Source of the DNA: an uncultured Porphyromonadaceae bacterium
Lineage (GTDB): Bacteria; Bacteroidota; Bacteroidia; Bacteroidales; Muribaculaceae
Assembly: GCA_947176355.1 (NCBI GenBank)
Contig: CAMWQY010000125.1
Coordinates: forward strand, 1 to 7,635
Direction of reading: 5' to 3'
Length of the DNA stretch: 7,635 nt
Made by a program: the position numbers and the translations under genes. This document shows positions 1-5,692 of the stretch, one piece after another (within the stretch, counting starts at the first letter, position 1; each line of letters starts with the position of its first letter). Below the pieces are notes generated by a model. The model had not been told where the DNA came from. It did not search any database and was given only the letters and a program-made list of their open reading frames with translations.

Positions 1-1369
1 TTTTTGGGGGTTTTGCAAAGTATGTAATAAGTGCTCCAGCCACCATCACTGCAATAGAGACGATCATTACAGTAGTAGGACCTCCGCTCTTAAGAAGCAC
101 CGGGATAATGAACGCTCCCGCTACTGCTCCGGCTTTGCCTATGCCGGCTGCGATTCCGGTGCCTGTGCCGCGGTTTTCAATGGCATACACCTGGCTTGGG
201 AGAATGAAGGTGATGAGGTGAGGTCCGGCATTGAGGAATAGCTCAAAGATGACGAAGCCCGCAATTGCCACCCAAGAAGGCCAGTGGCAGAGATATGCCG
301 CCATAAGGAGTCCAAGGCCTATTGCGCTTCCCCAGAAGCCTACTATCTGCATCTTGACATGGTTTTCTTTTTTTAGCAACCATAGACCGAGTCCGAAACC
401 GAGCATCATTACGAGTGTGAGAACGAACGTGAGTCCTACGGAGTGAGTGATGTGCTCGATTTCAGGAGCTGTTGCCGGCAGACTGTCGATCTTGAAGCTC
501 ATGATGAGGACAGGAAGGAAGATACCAATACCGTAGACACCGAGTCCCTCGCATGCCCAAGGCACACCGGTCAGGATTATCTTGCGCAGATGCTCTTTGA
601 TGAATGCACCCATGCTTTCAGGCTTTGCCTGAGGCTTTGATGATGTGGCAGCTGCCACATCGGATATCATCCTGACGTTCGGTCCAAGGAATTTCTCGAC
701 TGCCTTCTGCGCTTCTGCCGTATGTCCGCGACTCATAAGCCACTGCGGGCTTTGGGCAAACCATAAGCGGCTTACGAACATGATTGCTCCAATGACTCCT
801 GTAATATAAAAGAGATCGGGCCAGATGGCAGGATCCTTTGACTTGGTGATCATCACATAGCAGATGATTGCCACTACTGCACTTCCTGCAGAAGCAAGTG
901 CCTTGGCGAGTCCCACCATGAATGTACGCCATTTGGCAGGCATAAGTTCGGAGATGTAATCCGGGTCAAGGCTATATTCCCCGCCAATGGCAAAACCCAT
1001 CAGGAACAGACATACGAGCAGCACCGGCACAGCGTGGATAAATACGCATATAAGCGATGTGGCGAGGATGATCAGCGGGCATAGACGGAAGAAAAACAGA
1101 TAGCCGAAGCGATCGCTCAATCTGCCGAACACGACCGTGCCTACCATAATGCCGATGAGTGAGATACATCCCATTAAGCCCTGTATGCCTGAACTTAGCT
1201 CGGGATGCGCCACAAGCTGGATTAATGGTATAACTATGCCGACCAAAGTAGCGAGTCCTTGACCTATGAATTGGCCAAGAGAAGCGACTATCATTATGAA
1301 TATCTGGCGTGCTCCCAATGGCATTGTCGCCAAATCAATAGTCTTTGCGGTAGTGGAATCAGTAGTCAT
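1..1369 (-). CDS. MFS transporter, sugar/metabolite porter type (3' end cut by window edge)
   Basis: An open frame runs from the ATG at 1369 to the left edge without a stop, giving 456 residues; one spare base remains at position 1. The protein is a polytopic inner-membrane carrier with about 12 hydrophobic segments. The MFS loop 2-3 signature GRLSDRFG lies at residues 82-89. A GGEYSLDPDYISELMP stretch at 129-144 matches the conserved G-E-Y...YISE..P region after helix 4 in the sugar porter/metabolite:H+ symporter group (PF00083-like). A polar central loop (around the RGHTAEAQKAVEKFLG segment) separates the two six-helix halves. The last residues seen (FAKPPK) look like a cytoplasmic tail after the final helix, so little is probably missing. 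I infer a proton-coupled or facilitated solute carrier; the substrate cannot be read from the sequence. No Shine-Dalgarno is visible. The gene follows the XRE-AlaX pair and the aldolase-like remnant on the same strand. Confidence 0.9.
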   Translation of the reverse strand, partial: MTTDSTTAKTIDLATMPLGARQIFIMIVASLGQFIGQGLATLVGIVIPLIQLVAHPELSSGIQGLMGCISLIGIMVGTVVFGRLSDRFGYLFFFRLCPLIILATSLICVFIHAVPVLLVCLFLMGFAIGGEYSLDPDYISELMPAKWRTFMVGLAKALASAGSAVVAIICYVMITKSKDPAIWPDLFYITGVIGAIMFVSRLWFAQSPQWLMSRGHTAEAQKAVEKFLGPNVRMISDVAAATSSKPQAKPESMGAFIKEHLRKIILTGVPWACEGLGVYGIGIFLPVLIMSFKIDSLPATAPEIEHITHSVGLTFVLTLVMMLGFGLGLWLLKKENHVKMQIVGFWGSAIGLGLLMAAYLCHWPSWVAIAGFVIFELFLNAGPHLITFILPSQVYAIENRGTGTGIAAGIGKAGAVAGAFIIPVLLKSGGPTTVMIVSIAVMVAGALITYFAKPPK

Positions 1370-1396
1370 TGTCTATCGTGTTTTTTCGTGTTTAAG

Positions 1397-1430
1397 TATA
1401 GTAGATTTATACTATATTAACACTACTATA
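1397..1430. promoter_or_regulatory. candidate operator: inverted heptamer plus a third copy upstream of the MFS gene
   Basis: TATAGTA (1397-1403) and TACTATA (1410-1416) form a perfect 7-bp inverted repeat around a 6-bp spacer. TACTATA occurs again at 1424-1430, exactly 14 bp after the second copy. The block lies 28-61 bp upstream of the MFS start at 1369, where a promoter or operator would be expected. No consensus Bacteroidetes -7/-33 pair is visible here. The region is AT-rich, so chance is possible. Binding by a transcription factor is inference. Confidence 0.4.
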
Positions 1431-1460
1431 GCCTAAGGGTTCAATGAATTATTCCGGAAT

Positions 1461-1591
1461 TTAGAGTATGGTAAGGAGGAACTCGATGTCTTTGTCGGTA
1501 GTGGCCCAATCGGTTCCAAATCTTACGATTGATTCATGCTCTCCGCGTGGTCCCCATAGCTCGAAGCCAATGTTTATTTTGGAAGCGGAGC
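1461..1591 (-). pseudogene. C-terminal remnant of an L-threonine aldolase-like PLP enzyme
   Basis: Immediately after the AlaX stop codon, in a different reading frame, about 43 codons run to a TAA at 1463-1461. They contain GFELWGPRGEHESIVRF and then GTDWATTDKDIEFLL. This order, a W-x-x-x-(G/N) segment followed by (I/V)VR(F/L)-x-(T/C)-(S/D)WATT-x-x-(D/E)(I/V), resembles the extreme C-terminus of low-specificity L-threonine aldolases (fold-type I PLP enzymes, about 340 residues). The fragment contains no methionine and cannot start by itself. The frame can be traced back into alaX, but there it only shadows that gene. The PLP lysine and the first roughly 300 residues are absent from the window. 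I read it as what is left of a gene displaced by the XRE-alaX pair. The family call is from memory of the motif; other fold-type I enzymes with similar tails are possible. Confidence 0.55.
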
Positions 1592-2050
1592 TCAATTGAG
1601 TTTGAAGACGATGCGTTGCACTCCGTCTTGGTATCGGGTGCTTGTGATGCGGAACGTGCCGATTTCGGCAGTGTGGCTTACGTGTGTTCCGGCACAGAGA
1701 CATTCGTCATAGTTACCGATTCGCACCACTCGTACGGTATCGGAAGCTCCCTCCGGAAGACGGCTCATGTCGAAGCGGTCCATGGCTTCTTTCTGGGTGA
1801 TGAACTCTTCGGTTACGGGAACGTCTTCAGCTACTATGCCATTTATGTAGTCTTCGAGGGATTTGATTTCTTCATCGGTGAGAGAGCGGTCCATGTGATA
1901 GTCAAGTTTGGATTTCTTGCGCTCTATATGGGCGCTGAAGGCGCGTCCGCATCCATATCGGCGTGCAATCTCACCGTTGAGCAGATGCTCCGCCGTATGC
2001 ATCGGCGGATACTCCTGCTTATTATGCTCATTTATGATATTTTCTGTCAT
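1592..2050 (-). CDS. alaX: alanyl-tRNA editing protein, AlaX type (short form)
   Basis: This 152-residue protein is a free-standing trans-editing enzyme of the Thr/Ala-tRNA synthetase second additional domain family. Known members hydrolyse mischarged aminoacyl-tRNA, typically Ser-tRNA(Ala) or Gly-tRNA(Ala), in the cytoplasm. The zinc/catalytic motifs are present: H18-x3-H22 in HTAEHLL and C119-x3-H123 in CAGTH, followed by the usual VSHTAEIGTFRI stretch. It has no synthetase N-domain and no C-terminal extension, which fits the short AlaX-S class. The ATG at 2050 overlaps the TGA of the upstream XRE gene as ATGA, so translation is probably coupled and no independent ribosome site is needed. 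A later ATG at codon 17 would leave only the HxxxH at the very N-terminus and is less likely. Its stop touches the aldolase-like remnant. Substrate specificity (Ser versus Gly, tRNA(Ala) versus tRNA(Thr)) cannot be told from the sequence. Confidence 0.9.
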   Translation of the reverse strand: MTENIINEHNKQEYPPMHTAEHLLNGEIARRYGCGRAFSAHIERKKSKLDYHMDRSLTDEEIKSLEDYINGIVAEDVPVTEEFITQKEAMDRFDMSRLPEGASDTVRVVRIGNYDECLCAGTHVSHTAEIGTFRITSTRYQDGVQRIVFKLN

Positions 2051-2400
2051 GGCTTTGGTTTTCTTCTTTTGTAGGCTTTTGTTTTGCCCTGGTTTCTGCG
2101 GATTTGGAGGAGCTCCTCCATTGAGGAGTATTTGGGAGTTGCGAATATGTTCTTTATTTCGAGGTTATAGCCGAGTGCTATAGCCAGTTCTATGAGATTG
2201 TTGAGTGATATGAGTGCTTTCTGCTCGAATCTTGTTATGTTGGCAATGGAGACTCCTGATTTCTTTGCGATGTCGGAACGCGTCAGCCCTTTCTCGACGC
2301 GGCGCTGGCGGAAGTCGTCGGCAATCTTTCGCGCTACATCCTCTGCCGGCTCCGGCATAAGGCTCTCCAATAGAGCTAACATATTATCATTTGCATCCAT
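2047..2400 (-). CDS. XRE-family HTH regulator, HipB-like antitoxin type
   Basis: This 117-residue cytoplasmic DNA-binding protein has an acidic N-terminal helix and then a Cro/CI-type helix-turn-helix at about residues 30-77. That domain runs from FRQRRVEKGLTRSDIA through the recognition stretch SGVSIANITRFEQ to an ISLNNLIELAIALG helix. The R-F-E-x-x-x-x-ISL-x-x-L-x-x-LA arrangement is typical of the HipB-like proteins that sit beside HipA kinases in Bacteroidota. The PKYSSMEELL segment and the Lys/Arg-rich tail (residues 103-117) also fit that group. No hipA is in the window; the partner gene is alaX, overlapped by 4 bp. The start at 2400 fits a consensus promoter 34 bp upstream. Such proteins usually repress their own promoter, and an AT palindrome lies in the promoter spacer. 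Whether it works as an antitoxin here is open. Confidence 0.85.
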   Translation of the reverse strand: MDANDNMLALLESLMPEPAEDVARKIADDFRQRRVEKGLTRSDIAKKSGVSIANITRFEQKALISLNNLIELAIALGYNLEIKNIFATPKYSSMEELLQIRRNQGKTKAYKRRKPKP

Positions 2401-2434
2401 ATTATGCGATTATCTACTCATATATTATTACTTA

Positions 2435-2466
2435 CAAAATTAATGAAAATATTTTAGATTGTCAAA
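2435..2466 (-). promoter_or_regulatory. Bacteroidetes-type promoter for the XRE-alaX operon
   Basis: On the minus strand, TTTG (2466-2463) is followed after exactly 20 bp by TAATTTTG (2442-2435), a perfect match to the -33/-7 consensus TTTG-N19-21-TAnnTTTG. It lies 34 bp before the ATG at 2400, implying a short leader of about 30 nt. The spacer contains the perfect 10-bp palindrome AAAATATTTT (2446-2455), which could be an autoregulatory site but is also common in AT-rich DNA. Confidence 0.8.
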
Positions 2467-2545
2467 TTTTTTATTAGAAAATGGGTAAGAAATCATGTAA
2501 GTTATAGTGAAAATTTGTGAATACAGGGGAGCTTACCTTTTCATG

Positions 2546-2576
2546 TTTCTGCTGAACATTGAGGGAAATACAGTTG
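2546..2576 (+). promoter_or_regulatory. weak candidate promoter for the isochorismatase-family gene
   Basis: TTTC (2546-2549), a 19-bp spacer and TACAGTTG (2569-2576) form a degenerate match to TTTG-N19-21-TAnnTTTG, with one mismatch in each box. The distance to the ATG at 2610 is 33 bp, close to the spacing of the two exact promoters in this window, which favours it. The rest of the divergent gap (2401-2609) shows no coding signal. An A-rich tract without a Shine-Dalgarno precedes the start, as is usual in this phylum. Confidence 0.4.
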
Positions 2577-2609
2577 TTTTATTAAAGGTTTAGAAACAAA
2601 TAAAATATT

Positions 2610-3206
2610 ATGGAAACACCAGACAAAATCGATGGCATGCTGACGCATGCCGAAAACGCAATATTGGTAATCGACATGGAAAATGACTTTGTTCTTCCCG
2701 ATTCGCCAATGAGAGTGGAAGGTGCTTACGCTACTCTTCCTGCAATTAAAAAGTTTTTGGATTATGGTCGCGCCAATAACTGGGCTGTCATCTACATTTA
2801 TAGGATACATCGTATTTCAGGCATTGATGCGGAATTATTCCGTCGCCATTTCTTTGAAGAGGGTCATCCTTTCTGCATCGAGGGGACAAAGGGCGCGGCA
2901 ATCCCTGATGAGATAGCACCTCAGAAAGGGGATATCTCAATCACCAAACAGCGTTTCAGTGCATTCTTCGGAACGGACCTTGACATCGTTCTCCGCGGAC
3001 TCGGAGTAAAGAATGTATATCTGACAGGCACTCAGTATCCAAATTGTGTTCGCTCTACAGCGGTTGACTCTATGGGTCTTGACTATAACACAATCGTAGT
3101 GACAGATTGCTGCTCAGCAGCCTCGGAAGAAGTAGCCAATGCCAATATCTTCGACCTCCGCAACATGGGTATCCCCTGCATCGACTCTTCAGAAATAATG
3201 AAATAA
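2610..3206 (+). CDS. isochorismatase-family cysteine hydrolase
   Basis: This 198-residue alpha/beta enzyme belongs to the isochorismatase-like/cysteine hydrolase superfamily, whose members hydrolyse amides, ureides or enol ethers such as nicotinamide, ureidoacrylate or isochorismate. The catalytic triad is readable: D22 in ILVIDMENDF, K113 in ITKQRFSAF, and the nucleophile C146 in TGTQYPNCVRSTA, preceded by the characteristic G-T-x-x-x-x-C turn. The later VVTDCCSAASEE stretch is also typical. The length (180-220 residues) is normal. The TGTQYPNC context resembles the unassigned 'cysteine hydrolase' branch more than PncA or EntB; the substrate is unknown. The ATG at 2610 is preferred because a weak promoter sits 33 bp upstream and an A-rich tract precedes it; an ATG at codon 10 would also keep the active site. 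It stands alone, divergent from XRE-alaX and closed by its own terminator. Confidence 0.9.
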   Translation: METPDKIDGMLTHAENAILVIDMENDFVLPDSPMRVEGAYATLPAIKKFLDYGRANNWAVIYIYRIHRISGIDAELFRRHFFEEGHPFCIEGTKGAAIPDEIAPQKGDISITKQRFSAFFGTDLDIVLRGLGVKNVYLTGTQYPNCVRSTAVDSMGLDYNTIVVTDCCSAASEEVANANIFDLRNMGIPCIDSSEIMK

Positions 3207-3229
3207 CTCCAAAATATAGATCTAATTCA

Positions 3230-3287
3230 AAACGACCTCCACTTTCAAATCCGAAAGTGGAGGTGGTTTGTCATACTATCTTTTTTT
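3230..3287 (+). terminator. intrinsic terminator after the isochorismatase-family gene
   Basis: ACCTCCACTTTC (3235-3246) and GAAAGTGGAGGT (3253-3264) form a perfect 12-bp stem around a 6-nt loop. After one G/G mismatch it is extended by AAAC (3230-3233) pairing with GTTT (3266-3269). A run of seven T lies at 3281-3287, about 11 nt past the stem. It starts 24 bp after the stop at 3206 and separates this gene from the AAA/nuclease gene. Confidence 0.85.
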
Positions 3288-3306
3288 AGACTGAGTTGAC
3301 GTTATT

Positions 3307-3338
3307 TTTGCATTTTGAGAATATTTTTATTAATTTTG
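3307..3338 (+). promoter_or_regulatory. Bacteroidetes-type promoter for the AAA-ATPase/nuclease gene
   Basis: TTTG (3307-3310), a 20-bp spacer and TAATTTTG (3331-3338) match the consensus exactly, with the same -7 box and spacer length as the XRE promoter. Transcription should begin near 3342-3346, giving a leader of roughly 30-35 nt to the ATG at 3377. This settles the gene start: the upstream in-frame ATG at 3296 lies before the promoter and would not be in the mRNA. Confidence 0.8.
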
Positions 3339-3376
3339 GGGGAGGAAAGCGTTTTAATGAAAAAGCAGAAGGAATT

Positions 3377-4939
3377 ATGGAGAAGACTTTGAAATATCCA
3401 ATCGGAATACAGACATTCTCGGAGATAATCGAGTCTGGGTATGTATACATTGATAAGACCCGATATATCAAGAAATTGAGGGACTCAGGTAAATTTTACT
3501 TTCTAAGCCGTCCGAGGAGGTTTGGAAAGAGTCTTCTTTTAAGTACTATTGAGGCTTATTTCGAGGGTATAAAGGATCTTTTCAAAGGTCTTTACATATA
3601 TGAAGAGGAATCAGATTGGACTCCTTATCCTGTCTTGATGTTTTCCTTCAATACTTTGGAAGCCTCTTCTATGGAAGCCCTCAATATATTCCTCAATGCA
3701 GTGTTTTCTCGATATGAGCGGATATATGGAAAGAATCCGGAAGCTGGAGGTCTTCCCCAACGATTTGAAAGCCTGCTGCTTAACACTTATGAGAAGACTG
3801 GGAAAAAGGTCGTGGTGCTCATCGATGAATATGACTCGCCTCTCCTCGATACGCTTGAGCGTCCTGAACTAAATGAACGCTATAGGCAAGTGCTCAAGCC
3901 TATATTCTCAGTTTTGAAATCTTTTGACCGTTATATTGAATTTGCTTTTGTGACGGGAGTCTCTCGTTTTAGCCACACAAGTCTTTTCAGCGGAGCCAAC
4001 AATTTGAAAGACATCACCCTTGATGATAAATTTGCCGGAATCTGCGGCATAACCGAAGAGGAATTGAAAGAATATCTGCCTGACTCGATAAGGGAGTTCG
4101 CAAAGAAGCAGAAAGTTTCAGAGGAAGAAGCGTTCCTGATGCTTAAGGAAAACTACGACGGCTATCACTTCAGTGAAGATAGTCCGGATATCTATAATCC
4201 CTACAGTCTTCTCAACGCCCTTGACTCAAGGAAGATTAATGATTTCTGGTTTAGGAGCGGCACTCCATCCTATCTGATAGGCGTAATGAAGAGGGATGAT
4301 TTCTTTCTTCCGGACTTGGATTGTATAGAGACTATGGCAAGCGGACTTAGTGTAAAGGAATCGTATCTGAACAATCCTGTGGCGTTGCTTTTTGAAACCG
4401 GCTACCTCACTATTAAGAGTTTTGACGATGAGATAAATCTTTATACACTCGGTCTGCCGAATAAGGAAGTGGCGGAAAGTTTCTCCAAGGCTCTGATGCC
4501 AATATATTCAGGATACAGGGACATGGAATGTGAGGATCTTCTTGTTAAGATGAGGAGAGCGGTTGTCGGGGGAGAGGCTGACAGGTTTATGGAACTCCTG
4601 CAGACCTTCCTCGAAGGCAATCCCTACGGCAACACTGAGATGGCAAAGCGTGAAAGCTATTTCAAGAACAACATCTACATAATATTCAGGGCTCTCGGCT
4701 TCTTGCCTCGTGCCGAGGAACAGACATGCAATGCGCGTATGGATGTCATGTTGAGGACGCGCAGATTCATCTATATATTCGAGCTAAAGACCGATGGAAA
4801 TGTTATCAACGCGATGGCTCAGATAGAAGACAAAGGCTATGCAAGACCATACGCACATTCAGATAAGACCGTCATCAGAATAGCTGCCAACTACTCTACG
4901 GAGCGCAATAACATTGATTCCTGGGAAATAATCAAATAA
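3377..4939 (+). CDS. AAA-ATPase-like protein with C-terminal PD-(D/E)XK nuclease-like domain
   Basis: This 520-residue protein has the two-domain build common in gut Bacteroidota (AAA-ATPase_like PF09820 plus PD-(D/E)XK nuclease-superfamily PF08011). The N-terminal part carries the family opener YPIGIQTFSEI and VYIDKT. A Walker A-like SRPRRFGKSL lies at residues 44-53 and a Walker B VVLIDEYD at 146-153. A VTGVSRFSHTSLFSGANNL stretch may be a sensor region. The C-terminal part holds RMDVML (D456) and FELK (E469, K471), the D...E-x-K core of the nuclease fold, then QIEDKGYARPY (Q482 onward). ATP binding and a restriction-type nuclease fold are supported; biological role and substrate are unknown for the family. 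The start at 3377 is chosen over 3296 because of the promoter and an AAGGAATT stretch just before the ATG. It is monocistronic, convergent with the cobalt/nickel operon. Copies of this family often vary between strains, suggesting accessory DNA. Confidence 0.9.
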   Translation: MEKTLKYPIGIQTFSEIIESGYVYIDKTRYIKKLRDSGKFYFLSRPRRFGKSLLLSTIEAYFEGIKDLFKGLYIYEEESDWTPYPVLMFSFNTLEASSMEALNIFLNAVFSRYERIYGKNPEAGGLPQRFESLLLNTYEKTGKKVVVLIDEYDSPLLDTLERPELNERYRQVLKPIFSVLKSFDRYIEFAFVTGVSRFSHTSLFSGANNLKDITLDDKFAGICGITEEELKEYLPDSIREFAKKQKVSEEEAFLMLKENYDGYHFSEDSPDIYNPYSLLNALDSRKINDFWFRSGTPSYLIGVMKRDDFFLPDLDCIETMASGLSVKESYLNNPVALLFETGYLTIKSFDDEINLYTLGLPNKEVAESFSKALMPIYSGYRDMECEDLLVKMRRAVVGGEADRFMELLQTFLEGNPYGNTEMAKRESYFKNNIYIIFRALGFLPRAEEQTCNARMDVMLRTRRFIYIFELKTDGNVINAMAQIEDKGYARPYAHSDKTVIRIAANYSTERNNIDSWEIIK

Positions 4940-4947
4940 TTTCCCGG
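4921..4947. terminator. possible bidirectional hairpin at the convergent gene ends
   Basis: CTGGGAAAT (4921-4929) can pair with ATTTCCCGG (4939-4947), a 9-bp stem with one G-T pair and a 9-nt loop spanning the TAA stop (4937-4939) of the AAA/nuclease gene. It lies between two converging transcription units, where a shared terminator would fit. There is no T-run on either strand, so intrinsic termination is doubtful. Confidence 0.3.
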
Positions 4948-4996
4948 ATACCACAGGAAAATGGAAGGATAAGAAGTAATTAGGTTGCGAACATGT

Positions 4997-5692
4997 TCAG
5001 AGTGTAGAGATCAGGGGATAGGGGAGTGTGTCGATTGGTCCGTCGTATGCGATGGCTCCGTGGTCCATAAGGATGGCTCGGGTGCAAAGGCGGCGGGCAA
5101 GGTCCATGTCGTGGGTCGACATTAAGATTGTGTGAGGAAGACGGTCTATGATTCCGATTAACTGTGCCTCGGCTGCGAAGTCGAGACTGGAGGTGGGTTC
5201 GTCGAAGACCAATATATTAGGTTTCATTGAGAGCACTGTGGCTATCGATGCCATCTTTTTCTGACCACCAGACAGGTGGAATGGGGCTTTGTCGCGGAAT
5301 GATGAGCATCCCGTGATGCGCAATGCCTCATCTACCCGACTATTCACTTCCTCTTCTTTCAATCCCATATTGCGTGGTCCAAATGCTACGTCCGTCTCTA
5401 CAGTAGGCATAAAGAGCTGGTCGTCAGCGTTCTGGAAAACCATGCCCACAATCTTCCGGCATTCTTCTACATTTTTTCGGCCGATGACTTTGCCATTGAC
5501 TGACACGGTGCCGGTATCGGCGAGAAGTAGTCCGTTGGTGTGCAGAAGAAGAGTGGATTTTCCTGAGCCGTTAAGGCCAACGAGAGCAACCTTCTCTCCG
5601 GGCTGAATGGAGAAGGATACATGGCGTAGCACTTCATGTCCTCCCGGATATGAAAAGCATACATCTTTAAACTCGAGCGCAGGTGTATTCAT
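4997..5692 (-). CDS. cbiO: energy-coupling factor (cobalt/nickel) transporter ATPase CbiO
   Basis: This 231-residue cytoplasmic ABC ATPase powers the CbiMQO complex. All motifs are in order: A-loop Y15 in FSYPGG, Walker A GLNGSGKST (39-47), Q-loop Q87 in MVFQNADDQLF, signature LSGGQ (140-144), Walker B ILVFDEP (160-166), D-loop SSLD (168-171) and the switch histidine H194 in STHD. The F-Q-N-x-x-D-Q-L-F context is characteristic of ECF ATPases. The start at 5692 was chosen because the 36 extra residues of the longer frame lie inside cbiQ and show no family similarity, while MNTPALEFKDV gives a normal N-terminus. The TAA of cbiQ and this ATG share one base (TAATG), indicating translational coupling. 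The protein lacks the C-terminal extension seen in longer CbiO proteins (250-280 residues). The catalytic set looks complete. Confidence 0.95.
   Translation of the reverse strand: MNTPALEFKDVCFSYPGGHEVLRHVSFSIQPGEKVALVGLNGSGKSTLLLHTNGLLLADTGTVSVNGKVIGRKNVEECRKIVGMVFQNADDQLFMPTVETDVAFGPRNMGLKEEEVNSRVDEALRITGCSSFRDKAPFHLSGGQKKMASIATVLSMKPNILVFDEPTSSLDFAAEAQLIGIIDRLPHTILMSTHDMDLARRLCTRAILMDHGAIAYDGPIDTLPYPLISTL

Noticed and set aside
618..1169. Additional minus-strand ORFs (618-932, 972-1169) within the MFS gene
   Set aside because: They are out of frame with the continuous MFS reading frame, which carries all the family motifs.
1451..1460. Palindrome ATTCCGGAAT next to the remnant's stop codon
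   Set aside because: It has no loop and no T-run, so it is not a terminator. A single 10-bp palindrome here is not persuasive as an operator.
1461..1703. 80-codon minus-strand ORF starting inside alaX
   Set aside because: Its first half is an out-of-frame reading of alaX with no family similarity. Only the part after 1592 resembles a protein, and it is annotated as a remnant.
1529..2074. 181-codon plus-strand ORF opposite alaX
   Set aside because: It lies antisense to a gene with full AlaX motifs, and its translation shows no recognisable domain, so it is a frame shadow.
3303..3310. TATTTTTG as an alternative -7 box for the AAA/nuclease gene
   Set aside because: There is no TTTG at 19-21 bp upstream (the nearest is 32 bp away). 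The exact pair at 3307-3338 is better placed.
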